Both the position numbers and the translations under genes were made by a program. DNA of 64,000 bases from Penicillium oxalicum (Eukaryota; Ascomycota; Eurotiomycetes; Eurotiales; Aspergillaceae), in NCBI RefSeq assembly GCF_001723175.1, contig NC_064651.1, positions 1,488,001-1,552,000 of the forward strand, given 5' to 3'. The notes beneath the pieces were generated by a model. It worked only from the letters and a program-made list of their open reading frames with translations. It was not told the origin of the DNA and made no database searches. Below are positions 12,828 through 25,459 of the stretch, in pieces; position 1 is the stretch's first letter, and each line of letters starts with the position of its first letter.

Positions 12828-13810
12828 CTAACGAGGTGTCGCTTCCAATCTCTTGTTCCTTGACGCTTTGCGTCAAAACCGAATCGAAGCCATTTGACTT
12901 TTCTAGCTCACGGGGATCGGCCGAGAGGAGGAAACTCGCTTGACGAGGCTCGTTTTTGTCGTTCATTTGGACCGATCCCTGCTTGAATCGACCAATTTAA
13001 GTCGAAATGGGAGTACTGAGAAAGTAAACTTCGCTTTGTGGAGATCATCCCCGGTCATGTGGGGTAGAAACGGAGCTTTCGGGCGCTCCTCAACCAGACT
13101 CTTCAGGGGCCAGGCACCGGCCTCCATCTGACTGCACACTGGGAGTCATGCATTGATCCTTTTGCCTTGTTGGCTCTGAGACCGCATGACCGACCCTACT
13201 TGAGACGATTCTTCATTCACTTCAGTACATAGCATGAATCAAGACTCGTACAACTCCAGGCGTGAAGACTTGACCCTGATGGCCCGCGTTGCACGGGGAC
13301 TTATGACCATGATCATCAGGATGTACAACTGGATTGTTATATCATTGACCTGGTTAGTTGGACTGCTTAGACGGTAAAATTTTTACACTAGATATCTAGC
13401 AGATAAATGCGCATGCAGTGATATACATTGTCCCATAAGGTACCGACGTCGATCAATGTCGGCCATTTGGCCCAGTGAAAACATACCATGATGGCAGATA
13501 AGACCTCTCCTGGGAAAGAGAAAGTCAAAATCAACTCTGATGCAGAACAAACTTGCACCCACAATCTATCATCACTTGAATCGATAGATGTTGAGGCGAC
13601 CCAAGGTATTGAGATACCCAAGAAGCTGAGGGTAATCGGGCGGGGCTAGTTTGCACAGTGGAAAGTTTGGGCGCCTCGAGCCTAGCCCTGACACCATTCG
13701 TGTTTGATGAACAAGATATAAGAAAAAATTGAGTAGGAATTTGTTCCAAGAATGAACGAGCGAGGAAACTACACTCCAACTGTCGAGTGACTGACATGCC
13801 GTGGCGAGCC

Positions 13811-13823
13811 AAAAAACAAAAAA
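13811..13823 (-). terminator. RNA polymerase III terminator of the tRNA gene
   Basis: Two T6 runs on the minus strand (13818-13823 and 13811-13816) begin 8 nt after the tRNA 3' end, the usual Pol III stop signal. Confidence 0.8.
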
Positions 13824-13830
13824 GAAACGT

Positions 13831-13921
13831 GCACCGACCGGGATTCGAACCCGGGCCGCTACCTAATCTCATATTAAATGGGCATGGGAGGGTAGCATCG
13901 TAACCACTTGACTATCGGTGC
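13831..13921 (-). tRNA. tRNA-Gly (anticodon CCC) with a 20-nt intron
   Basis: On the minus strand a full cloverleaf can be drawn. The acceptor stem GCACCGA pairs with TCGGTGC. The D arm contains AGTGGTTA. The anticodon stem CTACC pairs with GGTAG. The T arm is CCGGG-TTCGAAT-CCCGG, matching the B box. The loop C-T-CCC-A gives anticodon CCC. The intron 13865-13884 sits after the base 3' to the anticodon, the canonical nuclear tRNA intron position. Pol III T-runs follow. Predicted by eye; a covariance-model scan would settle the isotype. Confidence 0.9.
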
Positions 13922-14559
13922 TGCAATGATAGAGTTAGTCCATTTTGACGTCATATACCACAGACTCAATTACTTTTTTGGTTAGTTTTAGAATGATCCA
14001 TGGTTCAATATCGTTGTGTAATTGCTTGTCTCCTTTCTGGGGTCATCGCCAAATTCTCTGCCAGCCCAGAGGGCTTGAAATTGCCTGCTGCGGTCTCAAT
14101 GAAACTCCCATAAGAACAAACCCCTGTTATTCTTATCTTTTCAGCGGAATCTCTTCTTCCCTTTGGCTGCCCTGTTCTTTCTTGGAGTTGGCTTGAAGGT
14201 TACCTCTGCGTTGGCTTCTTAGGTTTCGTTATCAACGCCTGGAAAAAAGGTGTGGATGGAGCTATCCAATTGTGTATCATGAGGTTCACTCCCCTGTGGT
14301 GGTTAATTTTGCAGAGGCTTTGTGAGCTAGTTTTACAGTTAAGCAGATCTCAGTGACAGCCGTACGAAGGGACAGCGTACCTTGTGATCGAAATGAAAGC
14401 AAGCTAGAACTCGATCTACTCGATATTGCATGAAAGCTGAAGGACGGCGGGGGCAATCCAGGAATTACCTTCAGGTCAAGGTGTAAATACAGCATTAATA
14501 TACATTATTCCGTCGCGGGTAGCTCTTGTGCATGCTGATGCCATTTCTGCACAATATAA
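13922..14559. other. Intergenic region, no gene seen
   Basis: Between the tRNA and the 3' end of the SAT4-family gene. Only short chance ORFs. Confidence 0.6.
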
Positions 14560-15963
14560 TTAAATCGGTCGTGATAATCCTTTCATGTACCCTGTCTCGA
14601 GATCCGTGATCGAATCATGCCTTGTGCCCTTTTTATCTTCAAAATCGACAACCTGTTTCCGTTCACAGTCCCATTCATCCATGTGTATCATGTCGGTGCG
14701 CTGATAATCGTCCATGTAGTTGACCGAAGGGCGCGTGATGGCTTCTTGGCTGGATCGGTGCGTGTCCCCGTGCGGTTGCACATGGCCATCTCGATACCCC
14801 TGCCGAAACCCGAATTGGAGGAATCGCAATGGGCGTGGGAGTGAGACGGAGGGCCGGGATTGGGAGGCATCCGAGTAGCCGCGGCCGCCCTTGTTCAAAT
14901 TGTGTTGATTCTGGTTTCTGTTGCCGCGGTTGCTGTTGTATGAAAAGGTCTTGAGTCCGAAGAGCTTTCGCAAGAGAGGCCACCAGCACATCAGATTGGC
15001 CACATATATGGCTGTGCTTGACTCTCGGATGTACCATATCTGATACGTGGTTGTGAGTGGTGAGGCAAAGTTAAAGTATTTGTTCAGGATGGCCGCGATG
15101 ATAGTAAACAGGCCCAGACTCATCACTCCCACCAACAAAACTTTGCGGCGTCGCTTCAGCTGTGCCTTGACCAGAAGGGGGATCGGCACAGCGAACATCA
15201 TCGCATCGGAGGAGATGTTGAAGACAGCCTGGGTGATGGAGTAATATTGATACGTCGCACACTGCATATTCTCCACCGGCATCGCCCAATATTGTGAGAA
15301 TGGTCGACAGTACACGCCATAATAGGTGACCATGATGACGACAAATCCGATAGCCACGTAGATGCAAAGCAGTTTGATGTAAAAGTTAGAGCGGAGGTTC
15401 TGCGTGATTCTCCAATAGAGAATCAGCATACATGTTTTGACGCCCCATGTCGATACCAACATGCACTGCTCGAGGCCAATCACGATCTTGCTCCCGTATA
15501 TCCGGTCACTGACTTGCTGTGGGTCAGCCAGCACCGTGTCGTAGTCTTTCGGGTCCATGAGATTTGTGGCATAACGGGCGGAAATTTGAATGAGAATGAG
15601 CAAGGTGGTGTAGATGATCTTTTTGGTGTGGGTTATTAGCCAAGTCTCTCTCTCTCTTCAAGATCGGAATTCCAAACTCACAAAAGTCGCTGTCATAACA
15701 TAGTCGTCCCCTGCAAATCTCCAAGATTGGTCAGCCACGAAACCCCCTCAGAGAATGCTCAAGCCGTACAAAATAGCCGTTTTATAGATCCACCTGCAAT
15801 TGTTCGTGAGATCCTGGATTGATCGTTAGTCAAAATTCACGTCACTCATTGAGTGCACCTCGCGTACGTACATTCGACCAATATAAAGTACAACCCCAAT
15901 CGACCAGAACACAATAGCCTCCACAAGCAGCTGGTGCGGCGTGGGTGAGGTATCACCCATCAT
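14560..15963 (-). CDS. SAT4-family (fungal rhodopsin-like) seven-helix membrane protein
   Basis: Integral plasma-membrane-type protein of about 403 residues. Four exons: 15963-15872, a 24-nt microexon 15793-15770, 15718-15682, and 15618-14560. The join gives LVEAIVFWSIGVVLYIGRMW, then the family hallmark GDDYVMTATF followed by further helices: IYTTLLILIQISARYA, VGF-VVIMVTYYGVYCRPFSQYW, SDAMMFAVPIPLLVKAQL, VLLVGVMSLGLFTIIAAILN and the final AIYVANLMCWWPLLRKLF. A hydrophilic tail of about 150 residues is cytoplasmic by analogy. The acceptor before exon 3 (TTGGAG) is weak; it was chosen because it alone keeps the DDY motif in frame. The 5' leader has an AG-repeat. Members of this large fungal family (which includes PTH11-like proteins) mostly have no known ligand, and none can be assigned here. 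Confidence 0.82.
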
Positions 15964-18900
15964 GATCAAGAGAGAGAGAGAAAGACTATTCTCTCGAACT
16001 GCTTAAATGAAGCCTCCCCAAAAGATAGTCGAAATTTGCCATGAATAGCTCTCCTTTCAAGCTCTGTCGGGTTCGGACGGATGTTAAGATGACAGACTAA
16101 TTAAGAACATTCTGACAGAGTCGGGTACCATCGACAGGATTGAACCTTTCGGATTGAGTTTGGGTCATGTACTGTATCTGCTCAAGGTAAGCTCATGCTG
16201 TACTGTCGCGTCTGTAGGTCGGTGAGCGTCAATAATTTGTTCTAGTAGCAGATGTACGACCAACAGGGTGGCTGCGGCATTATGCATATTCGACATTGAG
16301 TTTTCAGCCGACTGTAGAATCGAGGGACACCTCCCACAAGCAAGGGTAGAGAGCAAGGGAGAAATAACTCATTCACCCACATCAATAGTGACTTTCATTG
16401 GAATGCAGATCGTTGAGAGCGACAAGCAAGCCTCTGATAAGAGACCTACTCATCCCTTAGTTCGCAACAAGGTGTGGAATTGTAAGAGTCTTAGGCATCC
16501 GAGGCTTCGCGTCCCGCAGCAACCTACAGTCTCATCTCATCGACCTAGATTCAGTTTCATCACTCTTCTTGTTACCTTAACGCCATAATCCTCTGGACGG
16601 TATTAGACTGGTTGCACATAAATTAGCTTTACTTTCTTTTATACAGTACTTATCCTGCGGAGGTACCGTTTGTTGCTCCCGATATTGGCGCCGACCGCTG
16701 TCAAATGTACAATGACGGGGTTCAATGGATCCATGATCTGCAATACCGACTCAAATAGTGAATGAAGTGACACCAAGGTGACAGGTCGGATTCCACCGTA
16801 GGATACCAAGACGGGAGAGCAACTCTCGGCAAGTCACCATGTTTGTTCATTCGGTTAGCAGTGACTGAAATGAATAGAAATTGACCACGTTGATCACTCC
16901 GAGTGAGCCTCACCATAATGTGTTATCTTCCTCCAATTCTTCGTTAAAAAAAAGTGGCGGTGGCTTGGCTCAAAGTTATGGCTTGCAGACCATTCTTGTC
17001 CCTTTCGAGAGGCAATTTTCTTACACGCTATTAGCACCCAGCATAATGAGAAATTTCACCCTTTCAAGACATAGGACCTGGGTGCCTCTGGTAGGCCGCA
17101 AGGAAAGCCGCGTCATGCGTTCCGCTAGTAAGGGTTGTTCATTCGACATGGACAAAGCTGAAAGTACCAGTTCTGCGAGTGGAATCCTATCAATGCTTGT
17201 GGCGCAAAAAACTCAAGGTAGTGATAACATCGACATTTGATGCCAGTACTGGGAAATTGATTATGAATCCAGCCGTAAGACTGTGTAAAAAGTTCCCTAT
17301 GTGTCAGAATCAGAGTCCCCTTACACTCAGGAAACTGTAGTTCACACCAACGCTTGACATCGATCGCGCGTCGACTATGGGAACTTGAGTGATCGTCCTT
17401 CACGAGGGGATGGCGCTGTGAGCACTCCTTCCGTGTTGGAATGTGGGTCAGGTCACCACGGTTAAGCATCCCTTTCTGAGCAAAAGTAAGTTTTGTTCTT
17501 GGATAAATACGAGACACTCTCCATACTTGTCCAGATACAAAAGTCTGCTTGAAAGCTACTCTGAGAATTATTGACAAGCCTCCCTTCTATCCCCTATACA
17601 GCAATTCTTTCTCCCCCGATCCTTTTCATAGGTAGGGGATAAACACTCTAGACCAGATCAAAGACTCAGCAGGCTGTCTTGCCTTACCAACTGACCTGGC
17701 ATCACTATTGGTGATTGATCCCGTCTTTCCCAGCAAATGATGACTTGCGCTTCGCCTCGGAAGTATGTAGTGTACGTAAATATTCGGCGCTGAAATATCC
17801 GCTGAAATATCCCACTTCTACAAGCCCACAGAGTGTTCATTAGACTGCCCTTCAGTTTAGCTGCAAATACCAACCTCTTAATGAGCATAGGCTATGATTG
17901 TAAACCTACTCTCTCTAGCTCAGAATAGCTGGGTATATACGTCGGATAGGCTGAGCATGCCTGAATTTCACAAAGCGAAAATTGGGCGAATTTTATATCA
18001 ATCGCCAAATCCTCATCAGCCCTTCGCGAAGTGAGATGTCTTCGTCATTATCAAGATTGATCAACCCCCGACCGGCGCTTCTCAGGCTGATTGATACATG
18101 ACCAGGTGCTTCCACTCGGAGCGTCTGCTTTTACTTAACTTATCTCCAGGAACACTCGCACTCAAGTCGAATTGTGTAGCAGGGGTGCAGCTTATTGTTC
18201 CCTTTTTATCAATGATCATCATTTTTTTTTGGAAGACTTGTGAGCGACCTGAGGCGAGTCAATATCGTGTCTGAAAGACCTGGAACATGGGCCTTTCATA
18301 CTCCGATATCTACCAGGTATTCAAGGCGGTTCTGCCTTTTTTCAACCCGAAGAGACTTTTTTGCTTCTCCTAAGGCATAAGAATCGAGATTTTGTGTTCG
18401 TAAGGGGCAGAATTGAGTCTCGTAAGCCTCTGCGCGCGGGTGTTTGAGCATGAGTAACAGGGCCAAGTTGCGAGGAACAGTCGGTTGGAAGCTCTACAGC
18501 CCGGCGAGCTAGCTATATGAAGTTTCACAGCTCCAAAGGTTTTTGAGACCAAGAGTCGGTAGACTTGACCCAAGTTGCTTCCTCATCGAGGTTTAGTAAG
18601 ACCAATTTCTCTTCCGTAATCCAGTGGATCGAAATCAGCCTGTTGATCTGTGATTTAACTTCTCCATGTTCTCACTGTTGCAAAGAATAAGTTGAATCTT
18701 TACTTTTTCACCTCTTGTTTGACGAGAGGAGCACAACGGCCAAGCCCGTACCATTGCAATAATGAAGTTGCCGTCAGGCTTTTGAAGAAGCACGGGCGCC
18801 AGGCTGAATTGCATCTGTGAAGGTGCGATTGCTTCCCTTTGCAAGTGAGTATTTCTCACCCCACTCAGGCCTTTCCCCTTGCCGGCACTTGGTCGTCGAA

Positions 18901-20410
18901 AGTCTCCCTCGCAAGGTCTAATCGACGGGACCGTCTTTATACGGCCCAAGCTGACATTCAATGCAAGAGACTAAATGGAGGACTCTCCAGGCACCAGTCT
19001 CAATGCATCGGTGAATTTCAGGTCATGCCGCGCGGACTTTGTCTTGAGCATAGCCTCTGGCCCCTCCAAGACCAAGCCCATCACCCCTTGACGGAGGTTC
19101 CGGATAATCTCCCGGGAAGCCATGCGCAACACTCTGGGATCGGGTACTTGGATCTATCGCACGCCAATAGGATGACTTGCAGGAGCCCACTTTCCAAAGT
19201 ATGCACGCGACAGGGATGTGTGATCACTTTGGACGGGTCCAGCACTGCTCAAGACCGGAGGACAGGGCAGATGGATAGGTGGGCGATCAAAGCTTAGCAG
19301 CGCCCGTAGACCTGAGGCTTCGAATGGTGAAATCATGTGCATCTCTGGACGCCCCGCAATCCACTCTCTTTCCGGTGGGGAGTGAGGGTTCTCTATCGAC
19401 GAGTCTGATGAGTTCATTGATCTTGGCAAAGGTGCAATTGACGTGTGGACTTGGGGATGGTGCATCCTTCTCCAGCTCCGATCTGGGCGGGGCAAGATCC
19501 TATCGGATCATCCGATCGACCGCCGGCAAAAGACTTTAGTGCCAAATAGCCCCAAGAACCCAAAGTCGTTCAATTGCCTGTAGTTCGTGGACCGTGGACG
19601 TGGGTCCTTGTATGGGGATGTGATCCCTTGCATGGGTTGCGATGCATCAAACGAGCAAACACTGCACTTTACACCCGACCTTCCTAAATTGATCATAGGG
19701 GTTTTGCATATGGACGCTATTGTGAGCCTGCCATGTTCTCGTTGGAGTCGATCAACCCCCTGGAGGCCATGCACCGAATTACGAGGGACACACTCACTTT
19801 ATACGTCAACAGAGCCTCTGTTCGATACGATAGAGTGCGAGTGGCAACTCTGGAAAACAAAAAAGGAAAAAAAAAGAACTGATACTAAAAACGGCTCCGT
19901 GTACGTTTCTAGATTAACGGCAAGTAATTGGGTCGTAGGACGAGGTGGTACTGTAGATACTACTCCAATAGTCTGGTGCAGCCCATTCAGTCCCCACAAG
20001 TTTTGAAGAAAATCCTGGTCATGATCTTAGATCTCATGGAGACAAAGGGTCCGGCCGGGTCCACGGGAATATTTGTATTCTGAAACCTGCCCCGTGAATG
20101 TGGTATTCTGCTTCCACACGTGGCTGCCATATGGGCAAAGTATCCTCGCTTGGCCAACATTCTCCGGCTCTCAACCCCGTCCTGGATTGGCCGAGTATCA
20201 TCGGAGCGAAGTGATAGATGAGGGACTGGCCAGATCAATTGCGCGAAGTGACCTCCTTCTTTGGCTTTGGCCGCCGACGTGACTTGGAGACCTCTGCTCA
20301 CCCTCCACTGTCTTTTTCTTAATAACTTGTGGGGTTCTCAGTCTCCTCTTGGCTGGCCTTCGTTTAGTGTCCTCCGTGCTTTACAAGGGACGGAAAAACG
20401 TGAAGCGAAA
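15964..20410. other. 4.4-kb stretch without a recognisable gene
   Basis: Many short ORFs of 60-150 codons occur on both strands, but none shows a domain, signal peptide or plausible intron-linked continuation. A perfect tandem duplication of GCTGAAATATCC lies at 17789-17812. No transposase, LTR or tRNA signature was seen. It may contain noncoding transcripts or decayed sequence. The last few hundred bases must serve as the permease promoter. Confidence 0.55.
17789..17812 (+). repeat. 12-bp tandem repeat, two copies
   Basis: GCTGAAATATCC repeated twice without mismatch inside the gene-free stretch. Function unknown. Confidence 0.8.
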
Positions 20411-22215
20411 ATGGCGGACTCTCTCCCCCAAACTCCCTGCCATGACGAAGTCTCACCCTTGAAGACCAAGGGGGAGATTGACGAGGTTCGCCTGGAAGCG
20501 GCCCTCGGTCACAAGCAGGAGCTGACGCGAAACTTTGGACTGTGGAGTTTGACAAGTTTGGGCATCGTGATAGCCAAGTGAGTGAGAGATGGATTGTGTC
20601 TGATGATCCCTCACCGTTTTGGTGCATGATGAGACCGACTAACCTGCCGGACTTTAGCTCGTGGGCCTCCACAGGCGGTACAATTGTTGCAGCGTTGCAG
20701 AATGGGGGCCCGATGGCTGTGATCTATGGGTTGATTCTGGTGAGCATCTTCTACACGGCGATCTCGGCATCACTCGCAGAGCTGGCCTCGTCGATGCCAT
20801 CCGCCGGAGGAGTCTATTACTGGTCGTCAGTTCTGAGTCGAAGCCGTGGACGCGGCGCCGGATTCATCACCGGATACTTCAACGCCTTCGCCTGGCTCCT
20901 ATCGGCGTCATCGATGAGCTCCATCCTGGGCAACGAGGCCGTCGCCATGTTTCTCCTCAAACATGGCAAGATCGACTGGCGCTCTTGGCAAGTGTTTATC
21001 GTTTTTCAACTCGTGAATTGGTCATGCTGCGCGATTGTCTGTTTCGGTAACCGATTCATCCCATTTCTCAATCGTATCGCCTTGACCCTCTCGATGGTCG
21101 GATTGACGGTGACGGTGGTTGTGCTGGTCGTGATGCCCAAGAAACATGCGAGCAACGCGCAAGTTTGGACGGAATATCACAACAGGACCGGAGGCTGGTC
21201 GGACGGAGTGTGCTTCATGACTGGATTGCTGAATGCCGCATTTGCCGTGGGTACACCGGATTGTATCAGCCATCTGTCCGAAGAAGGTAGGATGAAATCA
21301 CTTCCGAGAAATGGAGTCTCAAGCTCATGACTAACCGATCGTCTTCTCTCGTGGAACGCAGTGCGCAAGCCGGAGACCAGAGTCCCTCAAGGTATCATGC
21401 TGCAAATGCTGACCGCGTTCACCACCTCTTTCATCTATCTCATCGCTCTGTTCTATTCCATCCAAGATCTAGACGCCGTCTTTGCCAGCAGCATTGGCTC
21501 CTTTCCGACAGCCGAGATCTATCGACAGGCCACCGGCTCTGACGCCGGTGCCGTTGGCCTGATCGCCGTCCTCTTCCTCGCGACATTCCCCACGCTGATC
21601 GGCACCTTTGTGACCGGCGGCCGAATGTGGTGGAGTCTTGCTCGCGACAACGCAACCCCCTTTGCGAAGTACTTCGCGCAGGTCCATCCCCGATTCAACT
21701 GTCCCGTGCGTGCGACCGTGGCCATGAGTGCCATGGTGACGTGTATCGGCTGCATCTACGTGGGCAGCACGACCGCCTTTCAAGCCTTGATATCCTCGTT
21801 CATCGTCCTCAGTTCCCTTTCCTATTTCGGCGCCATCCTTCCCCATGTTCTCTCCGGCCGCAGGAACATGGTCCCCGGTCCATTTTATATGGGACAGAGA
21901 TTAGGCATGGCCGTCAACCTCACAGCGTTGGCGTATATCTTGGTGACCGTGGTGTTTTTCTCTTTCCCCCTCATTCTCCCCGTGACCACACAGAACATGA
22001 ACTATACAAGTGTCATCATTGTGGGTCTGATGGCGTTGTGCGCGATCTGGTGGATCTTCCGCGCACGTCGCAACTATCATGGACCGCAGTACAGCTTCGA
22101 AGCCGCAGAGAGATTGACTGCATATCAAACTGGCAAAGAAGGGCGGCGCTCATTCATCGACGTTGCCGACCCGAGCTCGGCGCCGCATGGGCAGGATCGG
22201 CATCAAAGGAGCTAG
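20411..22215 (+). CDS. APC-family permease, choline/amine transporter-like (Hnm1 type)
   Basis: Plasma-membrane transporter of 549 residues in three exons (20411-20577, 20658-21286, 21362-22215; introns GTGAGT...TTTAG and GTAGGA...CGCAG). It begins in a hydrophilic N-terminus and enters helix 1 at NFGLWSLTSLGIVIANSWAS. The core shows ISASLAELASSMPSAGGVYY, the strongly conserved APC helix 2-3 block, then AFAVGTPDCISHLSEEVRKP and VPQGIMLQML, signatures of the fungal GABA/choline permease branch. About twelve hydrophobic segments are present. Substrate is probably choline, GABA or another amine; the exact one cannot be read. The start follows an AGCGAAA context; the longer open frame upstream lacks a better initiator. 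Confidence 0.88.
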
Positions 22216-22771
22216 GTGACGCCGTTGAACAGTAGATGACGATGCTGTGATGATAATGATGATCCAAAAAAAGTTCTATGGTGTGGCTTTTCTGTGTAAA
22301 TTAGTTTTTTTCCACCCCCTTCCCACATCCACCACTTCTGACGGTCTGACGCAAAGATTTCCCTTTTTCTGTTCTTGAAGATTCTCATTTTCATTTGATT
22401 GGGTTGTGCACCTGATTGCTGTTTGGTCATGGCTCATTTTTCATTTTTTTTTAGCCAGCAATGTCGATCTTCGAGGACAGGCAAATAAAACTGATGTCTG
22501 CAGCGCGAAAGAGAGATAAGTAGTCACCTCATAAAATGTCAAGTAGCTAGAAAATACAAAGCGAGAAGAGATGTTGACCACTATGAGAGTCATGTCAACG
22601 AGAGCTCCCAGTCTCAACGCATTACCCAGCGTGCCGTCCACTGTCAAATGGCTCTCCTACGAAACAGTGTCGTGAGTTCTTAGTAATCCTATTAATTCAA
22701 GGCGTTTCTGCATAAGAAACTGTCAATACTCGGCAGGGGAGACCACGTCACAACATGATCGTCATCACCGC
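22216..22771. other. Convergent 3' intergenic region
   Basis: Between the permease and the epimerase 3' ends. T-rich near 22301-22312 and 22440-22453. No gene seen. Confidence 0.6.
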
Positions 22772-24346
<1,575 letters not shown>

Positions 24347-25459
24347 CTATCCATGCTGCAAGAGAGTTGATGTATGCCCCTCAAAGCTGACCTCCTCAAT
24401 CCGATGGATCTCATCTTCTGTCAATCGCCAGCCGAGTGCCTGCATGTCATCATCCGCCTGGCCAGGATCACGAATTCCGACAAGAGGCACCACGCCCTTG
24501 TTGATTGGATAGTTCAACGCCACAGCCGACAAAGGCACTCGACGATCGGCTGCGATGCCCTTGAGGACATTGATGGTTGGCTCCAGCATATGCATCGGAT
24601 AACTGCTGAATCGTCGATTGGCCTTGGGCTCGTTGAAGCGCGAGTACTTGCCGGTCAATCGGCCTTCGGCGAGCGAAGCAAAGCCCTGGAAGCAAATTCC
24701 GCGCTTGAGACACTCACGGATCATCCCGCTCACTTCGGGTATACGGCGTAGCACTGAGTATTCGCACTGCGAGATTGACAAGGGCACGCTGCTTTTCGCC
24801 AGCTCCTCGGCCATTTTGATCATCTCCTGCGTGCTGTAATTGGCAACACCCACAGCACGCGTCATTCCCTCGTGTACGCATTCAGCCAGTCCCTCCGCAA
24901 CCGTAGCAATAGAACTACCGTGAATCGGCCCGTCAACCAGATAGATGTCCACATAGTCCAGGCCCAACCGACTGAGAGATTCCCTGAGCCGAGCCTTGGG
25001 CCCACGCGACTGCATCAGAGTGTTGGAGAGACCGCCCGAGAACCACTTCGTTTGTACCACGAATGCATCCCGGGGCATTCCCTCGAACAGCGTTCCGCAG
25101 ATTCTCTCGCTTTCGCCGTTCCCATAAGCCTGCGAGGTATCGACAAAGGTGAGTCCCACAGATTTGAGTTTAGCCCATGCGGCGTGAATCCGGGGCAGGT
25201 CGGTGATTGCATCGTAATCGAATGTTGCCTTGTCCCCCCACGACCAGGTGCCGATGCCCATGTACGGAATCATAATGTCCTTGCCGCCGAACGCTCGCAC
25301 AGCAAGACGGTCTCGGGAGGTGGGGACAATATCTTCGGGGAGCAAGTGAGCTGGATCACTGAGGTTTGGATCAACAGATCGTGGACGGGCGGGGGACATG
25401 CCCTCCGTAGCTGACATGCCGGAAGCCAGTCCAGCTTGCATCATATACTGAGTTCCCAT
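24347..25459 (-). CDS. Aldo/keto reductase-like protein with altered catalytic tetrad
   Basis: Single-exon protein of 370 residues with a (beta/alpha)8 aldo/keto reductase fold. Seen: MGIGTWSWGD, the VDTSQAYGNGESE segment with tetrad Asp and Tyr, VVQTKWF with the tetrad Lys, VGVANYS, SISQCEYSVL, and a C-terminal NADP-binding stretch (NKGVVPLVGIRDPGQADDD). At the expected tetrad His, the YLVH position of related fungal proteins, this one has Asp (YLVDGPIHG, residue 176, codon 24932-24934). A His three residues downstream is present. The frame is open to 25660, but a TATA box at 25581-25587 sits inside that extension, so the Met at 25459 was chosen. Substrate unknown; activity may be altered. 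Confidence 0.85.
   Translation of the reverse strand: MGTQYMMQAGLASGMSATEGMSPARPRSVDPNLSDPAHLLPEDIVPTSRDRLAVRAFGGKDIMIPYMGIGTWSWGDKATFDYDAITDLPRIHAAWAKLKSVGLTFVDTSQAYGNGESERICGTLFEGMPRDAFVVQTKWFSGGLSNTLMQSRGPKARLRESLSRLGLDYVDIYLVDGPIHGSSIATVAEGLAECVHEGMTRAVGVANYSTQEMIKMAEELAKSSVPLSISQCEYSVLRRIPEVSGMIRECLKRGICFQGFASLAEGRLTGKYSRFNEPKANRRFSSYPMHMLEPTINVLKGIAADRRVPLSAVALNYPINKGVVPLVGIRDPGQADDDMQALGWRLTEDEIHRIEEVSFEGHTSTLLQHG

Larger units (their letters stand above)
12568..13830. other. Intergenic region upstream of glucoamylase
   Basis: Contains the glucoamylase promoter (TATA and AmyR entries) and then about 1 kb with no recognisable gene up to the tRNA. Confidence 0.6.

Noticed and set aside
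18839..19297. 152-codon frame in the 4.4-kb gene-free stretch
   Set aside because: No recognisable domain and overlapping comparable frames on the other strand; looks like chance.
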